From assembly GCF_017592555.1 (NCBI RefSeq), contig NZ_JAGFNS010000006.1, positions 250,432 through 314,431 of the forward strand: DNA of 64,000 bases, read 5' to 3'. The first letter of the stretch is position 1. Every line of letters starts with the position of its first letter. The DNA comes from Actinoplanes flavus. GTDB taxonomy: Bacteria; Actinomycetota; Actinomycetes; Mycobacteriales; Micromonosporaceae. The notes below the pieces were generated by a model. It had not been told where the DNA came from. It ran no database searches and saw nothing but the letters and a program-made list of their open reading frames with translations. Below are positions 62,706 to 64,000 of this stretch, one piece after another. The position numbers were made by a program, and so were the translations under genes.

Positions 62706-64000
62706 CGGCAACGACCACGCAGCCGGATCCGGGGGCCACCCGGGGCGCGGCCCGCGGCGGGCTGGCCAACATGGCCGGCTCGGCGCTGGCTGGCGGCACC
62801 GGTGTGGTGGTCACCTGGGTCGTGGCCCGGGCGCTCGGCGCCGAGCAGGCCGGCGCGTTCTTCGCCGCCACGGCCGCGTTCGTGCTGGTCGGCGGGCTGG
62901 CCAAGCTGGGCACGCAGACCGGGCTGGTGTACTGGCCGGCCCGGCTGCGCAGCACCGGGCAGGAGCATCTGCTGGGCGCCTGCCTGCGTGCCGGCATCCC
63001 GCCGGTGGCCGGGTTCTCGCTCGTCCTGGGCGTGGCGATGTGGCTGGCCGCTCCGGCGATCGCGCACCTCACCGCGGGCGAGTCGCCGGAGGTGGTCGCC
63101 GGGCACACCGCCGGGCTCCGGGTGCTGGCCGTCTTCGTCCCGCTCCAGGCGCTCACCGACGTGCTGCTCACCGTGACCCGCGGCTACCGGAGCATGCGGC
63201 CGACCGTCCTGCTGGACCGGCTGCTGCGCAGTGGGCTGCAACTGCTCGCGGTCGGCGCGGCGGGGGTGGCGGCGCTCTGGGTCACGGCCTCGCTGCCGGT
63301 CTTCGCGCTGGCCTGGGCGTCGCCGTATCTGCCGGTGGCGATCCTGGCCGCGGTGGCCGCGCGTCGCGCGTACACCTCGGGTCGAACGACGGTGAGCACC
63401 GATCGGGGCGAGCGTCACCGGGTGCGCAGGGAGTTCTGGGTCTTCACCGCCCCGCGGGCGGTGGCCGCGGTCGCCCAGCTCGCGTTGCAGCGGGTGGACG
63501 TGCTGCTGCTGGCGGCGCTGGGCGGGCTGGCGCCGGCGGCCGTCTACGCGGTGGCCGGCCGGTTCGTGGTGCTGATCCAGTTCGCGAACCAGGGTCTGTC
63601 GCAGTCGGTGCAGCCGCGTCTGGCCGAGACGCTGAGCACCGGCGACCTGGCCGCCGCGAAACGGCTCTACCAGACCGCGACCGGCTGGCTGGTCCTGGTG
63701 ACCTGGCCGATCAGCCTGCTGGTGATGGCGTTCGCCCCCTGGTATCTGCGGCTGTTCGGCGACGGGTACGCCTCCGGCGTCCCGGTGGTGCGGGTGCTGG
63801 CCGCCGCGATGCTGGTGGCGACCGGCTGCGGGATGGTCGACATGGTCCTGGCGATGGCCGGGCGCACCTCGCTGAACCTGGGCAACGTGCTGATCGCGCT
63901 GGTCGTGACGATCGGCCTGGACGTGCTGCTGATCCCGCGCTGGGGCGCGCTCGGCGCGGCGGCCGGGCTGGCCGGGGCGATGGTGGTGAACAACCTGCTC
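62702..64000 (+). CDS. Oligosaccharide flippase (Wzx-like), 3' end outside window
   Basis: The first 433 residues of a polysaccharide-transport-type membrane protein of the MOP superfamily. About eleven hydrophobic helices are visible, including LANMAGSALAGGTGVVVTWVV, LLLAALGGLAPAAVYAVAGRF and LVLVTWPISLLVMAFAPWYL. Features of Wzx/RfbX members are the pattern FWVFTAPRAVAAVAQLALQRVDVLLL and YASGVPVVRVLAAAMLV. It would flip lipid-linked units across the membrane. Its ATG overlaps the sulfotransferase stop (ATGA). The frame is open to the edge. Confidence 0.88.
   Translation, partial: MTATTTQPDPGATRGAARGGLANMAGSALAGGTGVVVTWVVARALGAEQAGAFFAATAAFVLVGGLAKLGTQTGLVYWPARLRSTGQEHLLGACLRAGIPPVAGFSLVLGVAMWLAAPAIAHLTAGESPEVVAGHTAGLRVLAVFVPLQALTDVLLTVTRGYRSMRPTVLLDRLLRSGLQLLAVGAAGVAALWVTASLPVFALAWASPYLPVAILAAVAARRAYTSGRTTVSTDRGERHRVRREFWVFTAPRAVAAVAQLALQRVDVLLLAALGGLAPAAVYAVAGRFVVLIQFANQGLSQSVQPRLAETLSTGDLAAAKRLYQTATGWLVLVTWPISLLVMAFAPWYLRLFGDGYASGVPVVRVLAAAMLVATGCGMVDMVLAMAGRTSLNLGNVLIALVVTIGLDVLLIPRWGALGAAAGLAGAMVVNNLL

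Overview
The window is high-GC chromosomal DNA of an actinobacterium, most likely a Micromonosporaceae member of the Actinoplanes type. The evidence is the very high G+C third positions, many GTG and TTG starts, a mycothiol conjugate amidase, actinobacterial families (DUF4307, DUF501, an LppU-like protein, family 5 uracil-DNA glycosylase) and the eno-ftsB-DUF501-ppx gene order. The genus is an inference; no rRNA marker is present.

Layout. 1-9.4 kb: a truncated GGDEF (c-di-GMP) gene with a short overlapping leader ORF, mca, DUF4307, greA, threonine deaminase, an amidase, cystathionine gamma-synthase, a HIT protein, msrA and two small orphan genes. 9.5-13.7 kb: polyphosphate-linked genes (CYTH-CHAD, ppk2), a long structured leader and ribonuclease Z, then an acetyltransferase. 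14-22.8 kb: orphans, cystathionine beta-synthase, a tandem pair of SGNH hydrolases, a thiolase, a 74-bp tandem repeat, a second acetyltransferase and a Bax-inhibitor-like membrane protein. 22.9-31.9 kb: tRNA-Leu(UAA), a type II NADH dehydrogenase, a MoxR/DUF58/DUF4129 operon, uracil-DNA glycosylase, an LppU-like protein and a PadR-regulated membrane protein. 31.9-47.7 kb: ppx, an N-acetylglutamate synthase-like gene, DUF501, ftsB and eno; a PilZ protein; a DUF885 peptidase, mazG, a SurA-like lipoprotein, mfd and PEP carboxylase.

47.8-51.0 kb is the clearest accessory patch. A homopolymeric G/C tract precedes an unknown 393-aa gene translationally coupled to a 5'-truncated DUF4365 gene. An IS256-family element follows, and beyond it lies the N-terminal stub of what looks like a second DUF4365 gene. 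The two flanks do not join into one gene and no target duplication is visible, which suggests recombination between element copies rather than simple insertion.

51.0-54.5 kb holds an ABC-2 type operon with two ATPases and two permeases. From 54.6 kb to the right edge is an extracellular-polysaccharide locus: a secreted GH26-like hydrolase and, divergently, an APS kinase fused to a degenerate ATP-sulfurylase-like domain, a Wzz-like protein with a disrupted P-loop, a Wzy-like polymerase or ligase, an APH-fold kinase-like protein, a PAPS-type sulfotransferase and a Wzx-like flippase cut by the window end. The APS kinase can supply PAPS to the sulfotransferase, so the locus plausibly makes a sulfated exopolymer. 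This locus, the structured rnz leader and the DUF4365 module are the three places most worth a second look.
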